Source: Spirochaetales bacterium
GTDB lineage: Bacteria > Spirochaetota > Spirochaetia > Sphaerochaetales > Sphaerochaetaceae
Direction of reading: 5' to 3'
DNA: 64,000 nucleotides
Assembly (NCBI GenBank): GCA_018433865.1
Contig: JAHDQJ010000007.1
Span: 106,992 to 170,991, forward strand
The translations under genes and the position numbers were made by a program. The notes under the pieces were generated by a model. It was not told the DNA's origin. It made no database searches and worked only from the letters and a program-made list of their open reading frames with translations. This document shows, piece by piece, positions 51,274-60,551 of the stretch (position 1 is its first letter; each line of letters opens with the position of its first letter).

Positions 51274-52218
51274 ATGATTGCATTTCTGGGCGAGGCCTTG
51301 ATTGATCTGATCGGCGGGATCGGAGCGGACGGACAGCCCTGTTTCCATTACTATGCAGGCGGATGTGCGTTGAATGCCGCTACGGCCGCTGCACGACTCG
51401 ATTCGGAGGTCCTCTACGTCGGCAAGCTCTCCGCAGACATGTTCGGGAAGCAGATGCAGGAGCACTTCAGGAAGAACTCGGTCCAGGTCGTACGCGAGTT
51501 GTGCGATGTCCCGCAGAATTCGATGATCGGATTCGCGAAGCTCGATGATTCCGGATCCGCCTCCTACAGCTTCTACATCGATGGTACCACCGTCACCTCT
51601 CTCTCCTCCGATGAGATCCTTGATGCGTTGGAGGATCGGGATGAACTTCACTACCTCCATGTCGGTTCGGTTGCCGTTGCCTTGGATCGTTCGGGCAATG
51701 AGATCCTGAAAGCCTTGAAACGCCTCGATCCTAAGCCCTTCATCTTCTTCGATCCGAACGTACGGCCGACCGTGATCGATGATTTCGATGCATATCGCAA
51801 GCGCGTACTCTCCATTGCGCGGTTGAGTTCGATGATCAAGCTGTCCCACGAGGATCTGTCGCTCCTCTTCCCCGGCATCGCTTCGGAGCAGGCCCTAGAC
51901 TATCTTATGGACCTCGGGGTTGCTCATGTCGTCCTTACCAAGGGAAAGGATGGGCTGCATTGGCGTTCGCAAGGCTCTCTCGACGTCCACGTCCCGGCGG
52001 TGGACAATCCGATCGTCGATACGGTTGGTGCGGGCGATACGGTATCCGGTGCGCTGCTGACCTACCTCGAGGAACACGGGATGGGAACCGGCGATCCGAT
52101 TGACGAAGATCACGCTCGCGAAGCCTTGGTCTTCGCCGCGGCTGCGGCGGCGGTGACCACGGGCCGCAAGGGTGCCGATCCTCCGAGACGTTCCGAGATC
52201 GTCATTGCGGATCGCTGA
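51274..52218 (+). CDS. PfkB-family sugar kinase, fructokinase-like
   Basis: 314 residues. YYAGGCALNAATAAARL is the PfkB first signature and DTVGAGDTVSGALL (249 onward) the second, with the catalytic Asp. VGKLSADMFGKQMQ and FFDPNVRP are typical of bacterial fructokinases. It phosphorylates a free sugar at its terminal hydroxyl; fructose is likeliest. Start after GAGGAGGT. Its 3' end overlaps the convergent diguanylate cyclase gene by 17 bp. Confidence 0.85.
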   Translation: MIAFLGEALIDLIGGIGADGQPCFHYYAGGCALNAATAAARLDSEVLYVGKLSADMFGKQMQEHFRKNSVQVVRELCDVPQNSMIGFAKLDDSGSASYSFYIDGTTVTSLSSDEILDALEDRDELHYLHVGSVAVALDRSGNEILKALKRLDPKPFIFFDPNVRPTVIDDFDAYRKRVLSIARLSSMIKLSHEDLSLLFPGIASEQALDYLMDLGVAHVVLTKGKDGLHWRSQGSLDVHVPAVDNPIVDTVGAGDTVSGALLTYLEEHGMGTGDPIDEDHAREALVFAAAAAAVTTGRKGADPPRRSEIVIADR

Positions 52219-54598
52219 CTGCGATTACGTACCCGTTCTTCCCGCTGTTCTTGACCTGATAGAGAGCGATATCCGCGCTTTGGTAGAGTTGCTGGAACGT
52301 GCTTCCGTGTTCGGGGAACATGGCGATTCCCATGCTGCATGAAAGCCCGTCCTCCCGCAACCTTGCCAACAACTCCTCGATCTTCTTCCGGATTACGCCT
52401 TCGTCCTGGAAGTTCACCAGGAATGCGGCGAATTCATCGCCACCGAGCCTTCCGAAGAGGTCGGTGATCCTGAACGTCCGGCGCATGTGCTCTGCGATCC
52501 TCGACAGTACCTGGTCTCCGTGCATGTGCCCATAGGTGTCATTGATCAATTTGAAATCATCCGCATCGAGCATGACCAGCACATGACGGTTCAACGCTCC
52601 CGATGCGATGTCGAGGATCCTGGAGACGGAGGCCTGGAAACCTCGCCTGTTCATCAGGGTCGTGAGCGAATCGGTCTGGGAAAGACCGATAAGACGCAAC
52701 GATTCGACCTTCTCCTCATGGATATCCTGTATCCTTCCCGCCAACCGTTCCACTTTTCCCTGATCATTGAAAATCGAAGTGAGGAGGAACCGTGTCCAGA
52801 ACAGGCTGTGGCCATGCTCGTCCGATTTTGTCAGGCGCACCTCGATGCGGGTACTCTTGATTCCCAACGAGACCAGTTCCTTCAGTTTGGCGGTGAAACG
52901 GATGCGGTCTTGCGGATGCATGTCGAAAAAATTGGCCTCCATGAGATTCGCATCATCGGGAAAGGGTTCACCGAACATCCTGACCCAGTTCTTCTCCCTG
53001 CTGGTGAAGAGAAATCGTTGTTGCTCAGCGCTCCACTCGAAGATGACCTCATCGGTTTGTTCGAGAATGATACGGTAGCGCTCATCGCTCGTACGCAACT
53101 GTTCATATGCCTCATGTGCCAAGGTCACGTCCACGGCCATGCCGTACAGCGTGAAGGACGGTTCGGATGTCTGGTTCCCGATGATCCTGAAGGAACAGGA
53201 GACCCAGCGTTGCCGGTCTCCTTGTCCGGTCCTGTATTCTACCGTCCCCTCGGAGGCGCTTCTCGATGCGACCTTGATCACCTGTGCGACGTGTGCACGG
53301 TCTGCAGGGTGGACCGTCCTGATGAATGTGTTTGTGGTCTGTGTGACCAACGCGTCACGATCGGGAAATCCTGCCAGCCGTGCGAACGGTTCGCTGGCCA
53401 GGATGAACGGGTAATCGCCTTCCATCCTGCAGGTGAACAGTCCCCCGGGAATGTTCGTGGTGAGCTCATCGAGTTCCAGGTTCAGCCGCTTGAGCTCAGC
53501 AGTATCGCTGGCAATATGATCCATCAAGGAATTGAATGCTTGGATGATCGAACCGAGCACTTGATGGTCCTCCGCGGGAATATGGTACCGGTAATCATGC
53601 TTGCGCACATGTTCCATCCCATCGATAAGCGCTTGGAGAGGAATTCCCACGAAGCTGGAGAAATGTTGGATCGCCAAGACGAGCACGATTATGAATATCG
53701 TGCAGAAAATGAAGAACGGGGGAAGGACATCGAGGATCGGACGGATGAATTCAGTGTTGGGAATACCGGTGAGGACGGTCCATCCGAGATCATCGATGTA
53801 TCGGTAACGGGCGGTGTGCTGCATTCCGTCCAAGGTGAATCTCACTTGGCCTGAGTGCTCGTCTCTTCGGATGTGTTCGGACAAATCGGTCCTGCTCTCC
53901 AGATCCTGCAATGACCAGTAGGACTGGTTCCCATCCGAGATCGCGACAATGGCGCCATCGTCATCGAACACGATGCGGAACGTCGACTCGAACATGCCCG
54001 CTTCGAGCACACTCGATCGCAGCTTTCCGAGATCGATCATCGCGACGATCGTTCCCTCATGCCCTTGTGTTCCCACGACTGGGGTACTGAGCACGATATA
54101 GATGTCCTGTGGATGTTCGGCGGGGGCACTGACCAGTCCGCTGGTACGTAAAGTCGGCAGACCTTCTGATGAAGTTCCGATATCGAACATCGTCGATTTC
54201 CTGGCAGGGTAGAGGGGGTCGATGTACGCCAGGATATTTCTCTTGTCGTCCTCGATGTAGAGAGCTTTGATCTCAAGGTGGGAATCTCTGTGGAAATTGA
54301 GTTGGGTCATCAGGTTTCCGTGCAACTTACGGTCTATCGGATATCCGTCTGCATCGCGCACGGATGCCAACAATCCCCTGGTAGTCTCCTGATCGGTGAT
54401 CTGGGACATCTGTATGAATTGTTGGTTGATGTACGATTCGATGCGGTTTGCAAAAAGATCCGCATCATAGGAGAGTGCCGCCCGTACGAACGGTTCGAAC
54501 CGGTGGGTGAAGCTGATTGCAAAGATGATCATGATCACAAGCGTCGGTACCAGAGAGAACGCGAAGATGATGGTCTGCATGCGGCGCCTGAATCGCAA
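52202..54598 (-). CDS. membrane diguanylate cyclase with Cache, HAMP-like, PAS and GGDEF domains
   Basis: 798 residues from a TTG (complement of 54596-54598) following GGAGGA; ATG 54580 is the alternative but would lose the basic RFRRR anchor. A first helix (residues ~8-30), an extracytoplasmic Cache region with LGWTVLTGIPNTEF near its end, a second helix, a HAMP-like stretch, two PAS domains and a C-terminal GGDEF. The active site reads GGDEF (about 719-723), with an RITD I-site five residues before it. It makes cyclic di-GMP and should be product-inhibited. No EAL domain. Confidence 0.88.
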   Translation of the reverse strand: MRFRRRMQTIIFAFSLVPTLVIMIIFAISFTHRFEPFVRAALSYDADLFANRIESYINQQFIQMSQITDQETTRGLLASVRDADGYPIDRKLHGNLMTQLNFHRDSHLEIKALYIEDDKRNILAYIDPLYPARKSTMFDIGTSSEGLPTLRTSGLVSAPAEHPQDIYIVLSTPVVGTQGHEGTIVAMIDLGKLRSSVLEAGMFESTFRIVFDDDGAIVAISDGNQSYWSLQDLESRTDLSEHIRRDEHSGQVRFTLDGMQHTARYRYIDDLGWTVLTGIPNTEFIRPILDVLPPFFIFCTIFIIVLVLAIQHFSSFVGIPLQALIDGMEHVRKHDYRYHIPAEDHQVLGSIIQAFNSLMDHIASDTAELKRLNLELDELTTNIPGGLFTCRMEGDYPFILASEPFARLAGFPDRDALVTQTTNTFIRTVHPADRAHVAQVIKVASRSASEGTVEYRTGQGDRQRWVSCSFRIIGNQTSEPSFTLYGMAVDVTLAHEAYEQLRTSDERYRIILEQTDEVIFEWSAEQQRFLFTSREKNWVRMFGEPFPDDANLMEANFFDMHPQDRIRFTAKLKELVSLGIKSTRIEVRLTKSDEHGHSLFWTRFLLTSIFNDQGKVERLAGRIQDIHEEKVESLRLIGLSQTDSLTTLMNRRGFQASVSRILDIASGALNRHVLVMLDADDFKLINDTYGHMHGDQVLSRIAEHMRRTFRITDLFGRLGGDEFAAFLVNFQDEGVIRKKIEELLARLREDGLSCSMGIAMFPEHGSTFQQLYQSADIALYQVKNSGKNGYVIAVSDPQ

Positions 54599-54786
54599 CC
54601 CGAGTCCTCCGACATAGGTAATTGGTGGCCAAGGATACAGTTGATGGCCACTGGATTGTACTCTACCACGGGAGGCTCGCAGTGTACAGCATAAATTGTA
54701 AGAGGCGATGTAAGAAGTTCGCACAGGTTTGCCGGGATTATTATCACGCGGTGGTGCCCCTTCCCCTATGTGCTTTTCCTCCGTTG

Positions 54787-54795
54787 TGATATAGT
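54787..54795 (+). promoter_or_regulatory. extended -10 promoter of typA
   Basis: TGA-TATAGT (TG at 54787-54788, TATAGT 54790-54795) is an extended -10. No good -35 at 17-18 bp. The ATG lies 9 nt downstream with no ribosome site. Confidence 0.45.
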
Positions 54796-54804
54796 GGCGC
54801 AGTT

Positions 54805-56643
54805 ATGTTGAAAACCAATGAGAATATCAGGAATATCGCGATCATCGCCCACGTAGACCACGGAAAGACCACCTTGGTCGACGGGCTGTTCCGCCAGAGC
54901 GGACTGTTCGCTTCGCAAACCATGCAGGAGCGGATCATGGACTCGGGTGCGATCGAGCGTGAGCGCGGAATTACCATCAGTGCAAAGAACTGTGCGATCA
55001 CCTGGAAAGGTGTCAAGATCAATATCATAGATACCCCGGGACATGCTGATTTCGGTGGCGAGGTGGAACGGGGTCTTTCGATGGTGGACGGAGTGGTCCT
55101 CCTCGTCGATGCAGCCGAAGGGCCGCTCCCGCAAACCCGGTTCGTCCTGCAGAAGGCGCTGAGCCTTCACTTGACTGTCCTTATCGTGATCAACAAGGTC
55201 GATCGACAGGATGCCCGTCCCCAGGAGGTGCTTGAGGAGGTCTATGACCTGCTGCTTGAGCTGCATCCTGACGAATCGATGTTGGAAGTCCCCGTGCTGT
55301 ACTGCATCGGGCGTGAGGGAACGTGCGGTCTCCGCCCCGACGCCCTGGACGGTGATTTGCATGCGTTGCTGGACATGATGGTCAAGCATGTCCCTCCTGT
55401 GCAGTATGATGATGCCGAACCGTTCCAGATGCTGGTTTCCGATCTTGGCTACAGTGATTTCCTCGGTCGCCTTGCCATCGGGAAGGTGGTGAACGGAAGT
55501 GCGAACACGAACGATGCGCTGGTATGCCTGGGTCCTGATGGCGTGAAAGTTCCGTTGCGGGTGACCCGATTGCAGTGTTACGACGGCCCATCGTTCAAAG
55601 AGGCCGAACATATTTTCCCCGGTGACATCGTCGTGTTGTCCGGAGTGGAGAAAGTCTCCATCGGCGATACCATCTGTACCCGTGAATCTCCGAAAGCACT
55701 CCCGAGGATTTCGATAGACGAACCTACCGTCGCCATGCGGTTCAGCAAGAACATCTCGCCGCTTGCCGGAAGGGATGGCACGCAGGTACAATCGACAAAG
55801 ATCTACGAGCGGTTGCGCAAGGAGGCCTTGCAGAACGTCTCCATCCGGATCGAGAAGAACCAGGGAGACGATTCGGTCACCGTGAAGGGAAGGGGGGAGT
55901 TCCAGCTCGCCATCATCGTCGAGACGATGCGGCGGGAGGGTTTCGAGCTCTGCGTAGGAAGACCGACCATCATCTACAAGGAAGATGCGGATGGACACAA
56001 GCTCGAACCGATCGAATATCTTCGCGTCGATTGTCCCGAGATATTCAGCGGCATAGTCATGGAGAAACTGTCGAAACGCAGGGGACAGATGCTCGACATC
56101 ACGTACGATTCGGACAGCAGGGTCACGATGCGGTTCGAAGTCCCGTCCCGTGCCCTGATCGGCTATCGTGATGAGTTTCTCACCGATACCAAGGGTACGG
56201 GCATCATGCACGCACTGCTCAAGGGGTATGAGCCGTATCGCGGGGATTTCCCCGATCGCTTCTCCGGTTCTCTCGTATCGGACAGGGATGGCAGTGCAGT
56301 CGCTTACGGATTGTTCGGTCTCGAACCGAGAGGACGCCTTTTTGTCGTCCCTGGGGATCCGATATACGAGGGGATGATCATCGGAGAGCATAACCGGGAG
56401 GAAGACCTTGCCTGCAATCCCACGCGCACCAAGAAGCTGACGAATCTTCGTGCGAGCGGGAAAGATGATGCAGTGACGCTGACCCCAGTGGTTCCCATGA
56501 CCTTGGAACAGGCCATCAGATTCATCAAGGACGACGAGATGGTCGAGGTGACTCCGAAATCGGTCAGGCTTTGCAAACGTATCCTGAACACACAACAGCG
56601 GAAGATTTTTGAGAGTCGGGGCTACATACCCGAATACCTGTGA
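54805..56643 (+). CDS. typA: ribosome-associated GTPase TypA/BipA
   Basis: 612 residues. G1 AHVDHGKTT (15-23), G2 RGITI, G3 DTPGHADFGGEVERGL, G4 NKVDRQDARP. EF-G-like domains III and V and the BipA-specific C-terminal domain (RTKKLTNLRASGKDDAVTLTPVVPMTLEQAI, in part) follow. It aids late 50S assembly and stress translation. The predicted transcript has almost no leader. It converges on the ribokinase gene with one base between stops. Confidence 0.96.
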   Translation: MLKTNENIRNIAIIAHVDHGKTTLVDGLFRQSGLFASQTMQERIMDSGAIERERGITISAKNCAITWKGVKINIIDTPGHADFGGEVERGLSMVDGVVLLVDAAEGPLPQTRFVLQKALSLHLTVLIVINKVDRQDARPQEVLEEVYDLLLELHPDESMLEVPVLYCIGREGTCGLRPDALDGDLHALLDMMVKHVPPVQYDDAEPFQMLVSDLGYSDFLGRLAIGKVVNGSANTNDALVCLGPDGVKVPLRVTRLQCYDGPSFKEAEHIFPGDIVVLSGVEKVSIGDTICTRESPKALPRISIDEPTVAMRFSKNISPLAGRDGTQVQSTKIYERLRKEALQNVSIRIEKNQGDDSVTVKGRGEFQLAIIVETMRREGFELCVGRPTIIYKEDADGHKLEPIEYLRVDCPEIFSGIVMEKLSKRRGQMLDITYDSDSRVTMRFEVPSRALIGYRDEFLTDTKGTGIMHALLKGYEPYRGDFPDRFSGSLVSDRDGSAVAYGLFGLEPRGRLFVVPGDPIYEGMIIGEHNREEDLACNPTRTKKLTNLRASGKDDAVTLTPVVPMTLEQAIRFIKDDEMVEVTPKSVRLCKRILNTQQRKIFESRGYIPEYL

Positions 56644-56644
56644 A

Positions 56645-57547
56645 TCAGGTCAGGGGGTAGGAATCGAGGACCGACAGTTCCTCCGGTGTCGGAATCGAAT
56701 CCATCGCTCCCTCTCGCATGACCGTCACGCTGGAGGCTGCGCTCGCGTTGCGCAACGCTGTCTCGACAGGGTTCCCCCGCGCGATATTGGCCAGGTAGCA
56801 GCCGATGAACGTGTCGCCTGCGGCTGTCGTGTCGACAACCGGCACTTTCCATGTTCCGAACCGGTGCCGTGGCCCGGTGCCCTTTCCGTGACGGACTCCG
56901 CTCTTCCCGAGGGTGATGATCACGTCGGTATCCGGATAGGTCATCGTCAACTTATCCATCGCCTTCTCCGGATCCTCTTGACCCGATATACCTGCAGCCT
57001 CCACCTCGTTCACTACCAGCAGATCGATCATCCGTAGTGGAAGCGCAAGTACCGAGTCATCGAACGGAGCAGGATTGAAACAGATGCGCATGCCCTTCGC
57101 CTTCGCAGCATTGATGATGTAGGAGAGATTGTTCACCTCGTTCTGGAGCATGACCCAATCGCCTTCGGCGAAGTGGGAGAGCACCGAGTCTATCCATCTT
57201 TCGGAGAATTCCTTGTTCGCTCCCGCGTAGAGGACGATCGAATTCTGTCCATCCGAAGCAACCTGTATCAATGCTTGGCCGGTAGGAGTGTCGCCTGCGT
57301 CAAGATAGGTGGTATCGACTCCCATGCTTGCCAGCTTGTCCTTGATCCACAAGCCGTCAGGGCCGATGCGTCCCGCGTGAAAAACCTCATGCTGACCGGC
57401 TTTCGCGACCGCGACCGACTGGTTCGCTCCCTTTCCTCCCGTAGAACGGGACATGGCATGACTGCTGATGGTTTCTCCGGGCAGGACGATATGGTCTACA
57501 GCGAACACGATGTCGATATTGGTGGAACCGAAGTTCAGGATACGCAT
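56645..57547 (-). CDS. rbsK: ribokinase, PfkB family
   Basis: 300 residues from the ATG at 57547 after GAGAGGGG. NFGSTNIDIVFAVDHIVLPGET, STGGKGANQSVAVAKAG and VDTTAAGDTFIGCYLANI match ribokinases. It phosphorylates D-ribose to ribose-5-P. No ribose transporter genes adjoin it. It has its own promoter in the short gap after asnA. Confidence 0.9.
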   Translation of the reverse strand: MRILNFGSTNIDIVFAVDHIVLPGETISSHAMSRSTGGKGANQSVAVAKAGQHEVFHAGRIGPDGLWIKDKLASMGVDTTYLDAGDTPTGQALIQVASDGQNSIVLYAGANKEFSERWIDSVLSHFAEGDWVMLQNEVNNLSYIINAAKAKGMRICFNPAPFDDSVLALPLRMIDLLVVNEVEAAGISGQEDPEKAMDKLTMTYPDTDVIITLGKSGVRHGKGTGPRHRFGTWKVPVVDTTAAGDTFIGCYLANIARGNPVETALRNASAASSVTVMREGAMDSIPTPEELSVLDSYPLT

Positions 57548-57559
57548 GGCAGCCCCTCT

Positions 57560-57606
57560 CTTTCCAATGATGTGGAAAGTGTAGAGGCTGCCCAGGTTTT
57601 GGTCAA
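57560..57606 (-). promoter_or_regulatory. rbsK promoter with inverted repeat
   Basis: TTGACC (complement of 57601-57606), 17 bp, TACACT (complement of 57578-57583). CTTTCCA-N6-TGGAAAG (57560-57579) covers the start of transcription and is a likely operator. Confidence 0.65.
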
Positions 57607-57617
57607 TGCCATCTGTT

Positions 57618-58655
57618 TCAAAGGAGGTGCAGGTTGTGCCTCGCCGCCTCTTCATGGATGTAGGGAGGCCACACAGATGCTTGTACCTCGCCGATGTGTG
57701 CCTTCTTCAACAAAAGCATGCAAATCCGGGATTGTCCAATACCACCGCCGATCGTCTGCGGGAACTCCCCTGCGAGTAAGCGCCTGTGCCAGTACAGCTC
57801 ACTGCGCTCAGGGTTCTTTCGGATCTGAAGCTGCCTGAGCAGCGCCTCCGAATCCACCCTGATACCCATCGATGAGAGCTCGATGGAGTCTTGCCTGACC
57901 GGATCCCAGACGATGATGTCCCCATTCAATCCGTACATGCCGTTGCCGGTCGGAGTGGACCAGTCGTCATAGTCAGGAGCGCGTCCGCCATGGATGTTTC
58001 CGTCGGGCAACGGATGCCCGATACCGATGAGGAACACGGCTCCGTAGGTTCTCGCAAGTTCAGTCTCGCGTTCGTTCGGCGTAAGATCGGGGTAGCGTTC
58101 CAAAGCCTCTTCGGCGTGGATGAACGTAATCTCCTCGGGAAGGGAAGGTCGGCAGACGGGAAAGAGCTCACCGACCAGGAATTCGGTTCTCTTCAACGCT
58201 CCGTAGATCTTCCTGACAATGAATTTCAGGTAATCCAGGTTCCGGTTTTCCACAGGCATCACCAGTTCCCAGTCCCATTGGTCGACGTAGATGGAGTGTA
58301 TGGCATCAAGATCATCATCCGGACGTATCGCATTCATGTCCGTGTAGAGACCGGTGTTCACACCGAATCCATAGTCGGCCAATGCCATGCGCTTCCATTT
58401 GGCGAGGGAATGGACGATCTCCATCACCATGTTGTCCATGTTCATCACGGGGAAGGAGACAGGACGTTCTATGCCGTTCAGGTCATCGTTGATGCCCGAG
58501 CCCTTCGGGACGAACAGAGGGCTGGTGACGCGGGAGAGATACAACTCTCCGGACAGTTCCCGCTCAAATGTATCCTTCACGAACTTGATGGCTTTCTCCG
58601 TATGTTTCTGATCCATCAACGGACTGTAATCCTTGGGAAATTGTGATGTTCTCAT
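57618..58655 (-). CDS. asnA: aspartate-ammonia ligase (AsnA-type asparagine synthetase)
   Basis: 345 residues. LSRVTSPLFVPKGSGINDDLNG, DMNAIRPDDDLDAIHSIYVDQWDWE and TIGGGIGQSRICM are AsnA signatures (class II synthetase-like fold). It uses free ammonia. Start after GGAGGAC, 13 bp from asnB, so both asparagine synthetases are co-transcribed. Confidence 0.96.
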   Translation of the reverse strand: MRTSQFPKDYSPLMDQKHTEKAIKFVKDTFERELSGELYLSRVTSPLFVPKGSGINDDLNGIERPVSFPVMNMDNMVMEIVHSLAKWKRMALADYGFGVNTGLYTDMNAIRPDDDLDAIHSIYVDQWDWELVMPVENRNLDYLKFIVRKIYGALKRTEFLVGELFPVCRPSLPEEITFIHAEEALERYPDLTPNERETELARTYGAVFLIGIGHPLPDGNIHGGRAPDYDDWSTPTGNGMYGLNGDIIVWDPVRQDSIELSSMGIRVDSEALLRQLQIRKNPERSELYWHRRLLAGEFPQTIGGGIGQSRICMLLLKKAHIGEVQASVWPPYIHEEAARHNLHLL

Positions 58656-58668
58656 CTTGGTGTCCTCC

Positions 58669-60336
58669 TTACGCGTACGCTTTGTCGTGCACGCCCGAGA
58701 CCGACCTGCCGGACGGTTCGTTCAAGTTCTTGAAAGCGGCATCCCACTCAAGCGCGATCTGTGTGGAACACGCAACCGAAGCCTCATGCGGTACGCAGAG
58801 CGCACCGGAATCCGAGGGAAACGCCTCTGCGAAGAGGGACCGGTAGTAATACTCCTCCTTGTTCAGGGGAGTGTGTATGGGAAACCGGTGCCGCGCGTTG
58901 GCAAATTGGCGGTCGGAGACCCTCTCCGCTGTCAATTTCCTGAGCGTGTCGATCCAATGGTATCCGACACCATCGGAAAACTGCTCTTTCTGTCGCCAGG
59001 CAATTTCCTCGGGAAGCATGTCCTTGAACGCTTCCCGCAGCATCCACTTCTCAATCTTTCCTTTTCCCGACATCTTGTCCTTGGGATTCATCGTCATCGC
59101 AGTGTCGATGAATGCCACATCAAGGAAGGGGACCCTTCCTTCGACACCCCAGGCTGCAAGCGCCTTGTTCGCGCGCAGGCAATCATAAAGGTGCAACTTG
59201 GAAAGCTTTCTCACCGTCTCTGCATGGAATTCCTCAGCCGACGGTGCTTTGTGGAAATACAGATACCCTCCGAACAGTTCATCGGACCCTTCTCCGCTGA
59301 GCACCATCTTGATTCCCATGGATTTGATGAACCGGGCGATGAGGTACATCGGTGTCGCTGCCCTGATTGTCGTGATGTCGTAAGTTTCCAGATGGTATAC
59401 GACATCACTCAATGCGTCCAGAGCTTCTTGGATCGTAAAGTGAACCTCGTGGTGCACCGTTCCGATGAACTTTGCAGCTTTTTGCGCCGCAAGGAGATCA
59501 GGGGAACCTTCGAGTCCGATCGCAAAACTGTGGAGAGTCGGCCACCACGCTTCGGAAACCCCTTCCGTCTCAACCCTGCGTTTTGCGTACTTCATGGTGA
59601 TCGCGGCAATGATCGATGAATCGAGGCCCCCGCTGAGAAGCACACCGTACGGTACATCGGTCATGAGTTGGCGCTTCACTGCCGCTTCCAGGTCGGTTCT
59701 CAACTTGCTGATATCGGTAGAAGCATCCTTCACTTGCGTATAAGACATCCAGGGACGATCATACCAGCGTTTGATTTCCCCTTCGCTGCTATGGTACCAG
59801 GATCCCGGGGGGAACTCCTCATAGTGGGTACAGGTCCCTTCTAGCGCCTTGAGTTCCGAAGCAACATAGTATTGTCCCTCGCTGTCCCACCCGTGATAGA
59901 GCGGAATGATGCCCAGATGATCCCGCCCGATCAGGAAATCACCGGTTTCGCTGTCGTAGAGGGCGAACGCAAAGATCCCATTCAGCTGGTCGAACAACGC
60001 GGTCTTGCAGTCCCGATAGAGCGCGAGGATCACCTCACAGTCGCTCTGCGTCAGGAATTGATAGGAATCGGCATACCGTTTCCTGATTTCCCGATGGTTG
60101 TATATCTCCCCGTTCACCGCAAGGGCAAGCTTTCCATCAGCGCTGAGCAGTGGTTGCTTTCCTGAGAACGGGTCGACGATTGCAAGGCGTTCATGTGCGA
60201 GTATCGCATTATTCGCACAGAATACCCCTGACCAATCCGGCCCGCGATGTCTGATTTTCTTCGACATGAGCAGTACATGTTCACGTACTGTGTCGAAATC
60301 CTGTGCAATGTTGAATGCACCAACGAATCCGCACAT
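58669..60336 (-). CDS. asnB: asparagine synthase, glutamine-hydrolysing (AsnB)
   Basis: 555 residues. The ATG at 60336, after AGGAGGAG, puts the catalytic Cys at position 2 (MCGFVGAFN). HRGPDWSG and VNGEIYNHREIRK are glutaminase blocks; GVLLSGGLDSSIIA is the PP-loop and GEGSDELFGGY the next synthetase block. The length is that of the short AsnB class. It makes asparagine from aspartate, glutamine and ATP. It heads the asnB-asnA operon and diverges from the LacI regulator gene. Confidence 0.95.
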   Translation of the reverse strand: MCGFVGAFNIAQDFDTVREHVLLMSKKIRHRGPDWSGVFCANNAILAHERLAIVDPFSGKQPLLSADGKLALAVNGEIYNHREIRKRYADSYQFLTQSDCEVILALYRDCKTALFDQLNGIFAFALYDSETGDFLIGRDHLGIIPLYHGWDSEGQYYVASELKALEGTCTHYEEFPPGSWYHSSEGEIKRWYDRPWMSYTQVKDASTDISKLRTDLEAAVKRQLMTDVPYGVLLSGGLDSSIIAAITMKYAKRRVETEGVSEAWWPTLHSFAIGLEGSPDLLAAQKAAKFIGTVHHEVHFTIQEALDALSDVVYHLETYDITTIRAATPMYLIARFIKSMGIKMVLSGEGSDELFGGYLYFHKAPSAEEFHAETVRKLSKLHLYDCLRANKALAAWGVEGRVPFLDVAFIDTAMTMNPKDKMSGKGKIEKWMLREAFKDMLPEEIAWRQKEQFSDGVGYHWIDTLRKLTAERVSDRQFANARHRFPIHTPLNKEEYYYRSLFAEAFPSDSGALCVPHEASVACSTQIALEWDAAFKNLNEPSGRSVSGVHDKAYA

Positions 60337-60395
60337 GCTTCTCCTCCTTTGCATATGTTCGGCCCACCTCAAGATGGGAAAAAAATATTAGGGAA

Positions 60396-60425
60396 AAACT
60401 ACCGGCTTGCACCGCTTCATGTCAA
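60396..60425 (-). promoter_or_regulatory. possible promoter of asnB-asnA
   Basis: Perfect TTGACA (complement of 60420-60425), 18 bp, TAGTTT (complement of 60396-60401). The -10 is weak. The leader would be about 53 nt. Confidence 0.45.
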
Positions 60426-60483
60426 TGCCAAGATACATATTCATGCATCTTTTTGCATAATTTCCGCAAACAGAGGTTTCCTC

Positions 60484-60512
60484 TTTTCAAGACGCTTCGG
60501 AAGCGGTATGAT
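60484..60512 (+). promoter_or_regulatory. promoter of the LacI regulator gene
   Basis: TTTTCA (60484-60489), 17 bp, TATGAT (60507-60512), just upstream of the LacI-type palindrome. Confidence 0.5.
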
Positions 60513-60522
60513 GGGGAAGGAT

Positions 60523-60538
60523 TCGAAAACGATTTCGA
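60523..60538. promoter_or_regulatory. LacI-type operator before the regulator-bglA operon
   Basis: TCGAAAACGATTTCGA is a 16-bp palindrome with one mismatch pair and a central CG, as LacI-family proteins prefer. It lies just downstream of the -10 box, at the expected transcription start, 14 bp before the ATG. Confidence 0.7.
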
Positions 60539-60551
60539 CACAGGGGCTAGC

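Noticed and set aside
54766..56595. A 609-codon open frame on the minus strand
   Set aside because: It is the mirror of typA, whose GTPase motifs prove the plus strand.
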